DNA of 64,000 bases. It comes from Channa striata. Taxonomy: Eukaryota; Chordata; Actinopteri; Anabantiformes; Channidae. The position numbers were made by a program, and so were the translations under genes. Position 1 is the first letter of the stretch, and every line of letters starts with the position of its first letter. Positions 60,311-64,000 of the stretch are shown piece by piece. The notes beneath the pieces were generated by a model. It saw only the letters and a program-made list of their open reading frames with translations. It had not been told where the DNA came from and did no database searches. Where the stretch lies: contig CM065168.1 of the NCBI GenBank assembly GCA_033026295.1, positions 30,889,226-30,953,225 on the forward strand. The letters are read 5' to 3'.

Positions 60311-60371
60311 CAGCTGACCATCAAATTTGATGATGATTTGTCTGTGCCAACAAACAAACTGCTACTATTGA
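60311..60371 (+). pseudogene. Relic last exon of a lectin (sister of 45886-45946)
   Basis: Same acceptor-like cag, the same internal deletion, and tttgtctgtgccaacaaaca. The shared deletion shows the relic was already dead before the unit duplicated. Confidence 0.6.
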
Positions 60372-61238
60372 AAAAGACTGAAGAAAAATGTATGAATGAT
60401 GACAGACGTATGCAATGCTCTTCGCAGCTTCAGGAGTAATCATCCTTATCCATAATTGTTGTCCAGTGTCCATGATTGTTTCTTCTTCCTGTTTCTATAA
60501 ATAAATGAATTTCTGATGACTTTGGAATGTTTTTCCATCCTAATTAAATATTATCGCAAGTTAATTTAACTTTATCTGTGTCTTTATAAGTCATTTTATT
60601 TTATACAAAACGATTATCAGTAGTTTCATCAGTTTCAGATACATTTTTAATTTATCAAATCACACAAGTCCTGGTTGACCCGCCCAGCATGTACCAATGT
60701 GGTCACAAAAATTCCAAATGAATGGTTGGACACGACCATAATTAATCTGTTTGTGAAGTTTCAGCTCGTGTTTGGACTGTGTCTCGTTTAAGTGAAATAA
60801 GGCCCATTGTGCCTTTAATGCTCTCAGTGATTAAGGGCCAATCTTGAGGTAGAAGGTGGATAAAAGGTGCCGCTCAGATGTTGTCTGTGAGCTGAGACAG
60901 CAGTTAACCTGTGTTACACAGTTTGCCTGAAGGAGCCAAAAAAATCCTCAAACTTCATGATAAAACCCCAACTTTAAAATAAGACAACCCATGACTCTTT
61001 TTATAGTAGGGTGTAAATAATAGTGTAATAATATTTTGGATTTCCACTGTATAGATACCAGCCTGTTTCAGGTGTTTGACCTTTTTTATTGTACATAGGA
61101 CAAAAGAAGAATTTTAACTTTGGACAGTGATTCCTAAAGGGCCAAATTCAGTGTGTGGTATTACATCAGCAGGAAAGAAATGCCCATTACTACATGCAGG
61201 AGCCTTTATGAATGAAAACGCAGAGATGTGGAAGTACA

Positions 61239-62906
61239 TTAATACACAACCAAGTGCAGATCAATGTAAGTCTTGGGATTGTTAGAAGCACTGCCCATTT
61301 TAGAGCAGACGAATTCCCTCGTGTAGGAGCAGGGTTGATCATCAAACTTCCGCTCATCTGTAAGAAGACAGAAATTGTTAATTTTGGGATACATTTTCAG
61401 CTTTAACTTTAACCTCTACAAACCTAAATCTAAATATGTCGAATATCCATTTAAAATAAACTTTTTCTTTTGTGACCCTGAAAAAACTGTAGTGATTAGG
61501 ATTTTTTTAATGAAACTACATTTTTTCAACAAATATTTAAAACATTTTCAAACTATAAATTTACCTCCGAAGTTCATCAGCATACAGTGTGCTGATCTGT
61601 GATTATCAGGCTGTTCTTGAGACCAGTAGGTAAACTCAAAAGCTGTACCATCACTCCAGAACCAAGATCCTTCCTACAAGACAGTACAGAACAATGCAAC
61701 AAACGTTTAATTTTTTTTTTTTCCTGAAGTAGCTTTAAGATTCTTTGTAACCCGTAACATACCTGTTGTGCATCAGTGCCTCCAAGCCATGTGACTGGAT
61801 ATGAACCAGTGAGATTCCTTATCATAGTCTGAATGAATTGATACTCATCAACGCTGTGCACTGAGGCAAGGTTCCCACCACGGGACAGACAGTTTCTCTA
61901 CAATAGTGGGAAGGACAGAGAGAATAGAGCTGTGTGTGTGTGGCCACATGAATGATACACTATACACTGAATAATGAGGAGCAAAGCAACCGCAGAGAGA
62001 CACAAGTATAACCAACACATCTACGACAACAACAGAGACACAATACAATTATTATCACCGTCTTATCTTTGTCTCAAATAGCATTTGTTGATGTTATACT
62101 ACAATATAAAGATGTTTCTATTCATTTCTAATAAGGTATTTATATATCATTCAAAATGTGTGACTTTCTCACACATGTAATCTCACACATTTAACAGATA
62201 TAAGTCCAACTTCTCCTCATTACCTCAGCATCAGCCCAAGTCATCTTTGTTGCCACATAAAGGAAACAGCGACCATTGAAATCAGTCCAACCACTGGGAC
62301 AGGTTGTTGACTCCTTGACCAAGTGAATCTCTCCTGAAAGCAAATAATTATTCTATGCAGTAGGTTGTTTAGTTGTTTAAAATAATCTGTGGATTTATTT
62401 GCTCCGTGAAATATAACAACAATAAGACTAAGTGCTGGAAACAGCTGCCTGCTGGAGCTGATATGGACATAATTTGAACGGTGACCAAAACAGTGTAGGT
62501 TCAGCTGTAAAATCCAGAAACACAACCCTCTGCAGAACTGAAAAATAAGACTAAAATATGAACATTTGTATCTGAGCTCACCTTTTTGCATTGACAGACC
62601 TGTCGTTTCATCAGACTTTGCTGCTCCTGGAACAGCTGGAGGTTTGACAAAAGATTCAGCACATAAACAGTTTTTTTTTCCTTTGTGACCAGTTTAGCTA
62701 AATTCAAATGTAACTTTAACTCTTTTCTGGTTGTTTAGTTGACAGAAAGTAGGACACTGCTGTGGTAAATATGTAGTATTTTTCTTTTTCTTTTTTACGC
62801 AGTGTGAACAGAAATATGACTTTTTTTTAGCACATTTCCACTCACCAGCAGCTCTGCTCAGAGCCATCATGGCACAGATGAGAAGAGACACCGTCAGCAT
62901 CTTCAT
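61239..62906 (-). CDS. Secreted C-type lectin, type I copy 4, six coding exons
   Basis: Minus-strand exons: 62906-62846 (signal peptide), 62635-62582 (linker), 62333-62224, 61897-61763, 61673-61565, 61357-61239; 588 nt, 195 residues, all borders GT-AG, intact. The ligand loop reads QPDNHRSAH; exon 3 has ATKMTW in place of ATTMTW. FDD replaces WND. Unlike the other intact type I genes, the upstream TATA box and most of the noncoding exon are missing. The sequence passes from the donor region (gcgaacctggtgaggga, 63188-63204) directly to flank that lies beyond the TATA box in the sister copies. Expression is therefore uncertain. Confidence 0.88.
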
Positions 62907-63674
62907 GAGCTTCAGGGAAGAAAACAGAAGTGTTAGCAACACAGATGTTATTTTACTTTAAGTTCCTCTATGTTTGTTGTTCCTCTTGTGTTTGCAGCTC
63001 AGCCGTGTAGGAACAAAACTAAATCATCTAAATAGCCATTTAAATAATTATTTCTAGATCCTTAATAGGTGAAAAAGGTCTAGCATACAACTTTTAAATA
63101 TTGAAGAGGATGACAGAAATATTGGCTGGGAGGTCATCAGAGCAAGATCAGATTCTAAAAGAGTAAAGAGGCAGAAAGAGATTTGAAGCGAACCTGGTGA
63201 GGGACAAAAAATCCTCCCAGCGTTCGAGGAATTGCAGCTCCTGTGTGCAAAATGTTTTGTCATTGTTTTTCAGATTGAGTCAACACTTGCCACATTGTGA
63301 TTCATTTTCAGATTGAGGACGGTTTATATCAACTCATAAAGTACATCATAATTTTCATAATTATATTACATTTAATTACGTCACCCAGTAGAGACTTTTG
63401 AAGAAAAAACTTAAAAGTCTATTTCTTGTAGCATATGACGGAATTCTGTAGCTTGGCATTGCTTTGGAAATGGTGGAATGGGTGATCTGCATTATTTGGG
63501 AGGCTTCCTCAATCAGCGTGGATACCACTCCATACTAAAGACACTTGTAATTTCCTGTGTGCAATGACTGATTTGGGATAACTTCTTCCTGTTTGTGTAA
63601 GAATGATCTAGAAGGAAAGTAGCTGCTGGAATACTTTCTTTGATGGCTTGTCAGCTTCATTACAAGATTTGAAC

Positions 63675-63782
63675 CTCACCAAAGAGTTGGTGTGGGAGAA
63701 GCTTTATCGAAACATTGGGAACTTTGTCCAAGCAGCACAGCAGACTTTTGGGACATTCTGCAGAAGGCCTGGGAGGAAATAT
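63675..63782 (+). mobile_element. Tc1-like transposase C-terminal relic, best preserved
   Basis: ELVWEKLYRNIGNF then, after a one-base shift, SSTADFWDILQKAWEEI, comparable with the last conserved block of fish Tc1-like transposases. The rest of the transposase is not recognisable. Confidence 0.55.
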
Positions 63783-64000
63783 TTGTTTGTTTTTCGTTGT
63801 CTTTATTATAGGAATATATAAATTTGTTGGTGTTTTCTTGCCAGTGTAGATCATTTGACGCTCAAAAAACCACATCATTGCATTTCGTTACATCTGGTCC
63901 TTTAGAAAGGATGAGGAGGGAAAGTCAAGAAACAGAATAAAACAACACAAACACAATAACCTTAATATTTCTCAGTAACAAAAGAAAAACAATGATAACA

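Larger units (their letters stand above)
54527..63300. repeat. Lectin duplication unit, copy 4 (type II plus type I gene)
   Basis: Collinear with 40830-49060. The type I gene at its end, however, has the linker exon and the 5' flank of the copies at 21 and 27 kb, so the unit is a mosaic. Confidence 0.78.

Overview
The window reads as nuclear DNA of a teleost fish. Genes have introns with GT-AG borders. Spaces between genes are filled with repeats typical of ray-finned fish: L2, RTE and Rex1/CR1-like LINEs, BEL/Pao and probable Gypsy-type LTR remnants, hAT and Tc1-like relics. The gene families present are also teleost in character: a class III-like trace amine-associated receptor (TAAR) and fish-type small secreted C-type lectins. 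The species cannot be named from sequence alone.

Layout. 1-9.1 kb is repeat-dominated: a decayed L2 LINE split by a solo LTR that carries a 28-bp minisatellite, then an inactive RTE LINE (4.9-8.0 kb) that abuts a decayed BEL/Pao pol remnant. At 10.29-11.49 kb lies one intact two-exon TAAR. It lacks the TM3 amine-binding aspartate, has one in TM5, and its intron appears to be GC-AG. 12.5-16.2 kb is a rearranged graveyard of Rex1/CR1-like LINE pieces in both orientations.

From 18.5 kb to the end the window is a C-type lectin cluster made by repeated segmental duplication. Two lectin types occur. Type I genes lie on the minus strand: three intact six-exon genes (19.7-21.35, 25.2-27.0 and 61.2-62.9 kb) and an intact five-exon variant (46.9-48.4 kb). 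A truncated copy lies at 28.2-28.7 kb. All keep a QPD-type sugar-binding motif. Type II genes lie on the plus strand: 41.45-42.47 and 55.16-56.15 kb, plus an orphan first exon at 18.78 kb. They lack the Ca/sugar-binding motifs and have extra cysteines. Types I and II sit in convergent pairs. A plus-strand lectin pseudogene (32.3-34.4 kb) keeps its TATA box and first noncoding exon. Relic last exons of the same kind persist in the two downstream units (45.9 and 60.3 kb).

Transposon insertions differ between the duplicated blocks and give a relative chronology. An RTE insertion at 57.3-58.6 kb has a precise empty site in the sister block. A 631-bp TIR element at 29.05 kb has a counterpart locus that looks like an excision footprint. 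An hAT remnant is present in only one of two sister blocks.

The lectins carry signal peptides and are expected to be secreted carbohydrate-recognition proteins of mucosal or serum immunity, by analogy with ladderlectin/nattectin-like families. The TAAR is expected to be an olfactory amine receptor. No wholly new system is evident. The most interesting signals are the divergence of the lectin loop, exons and promoters between near-identical copies, and the transposon dimorphisms.
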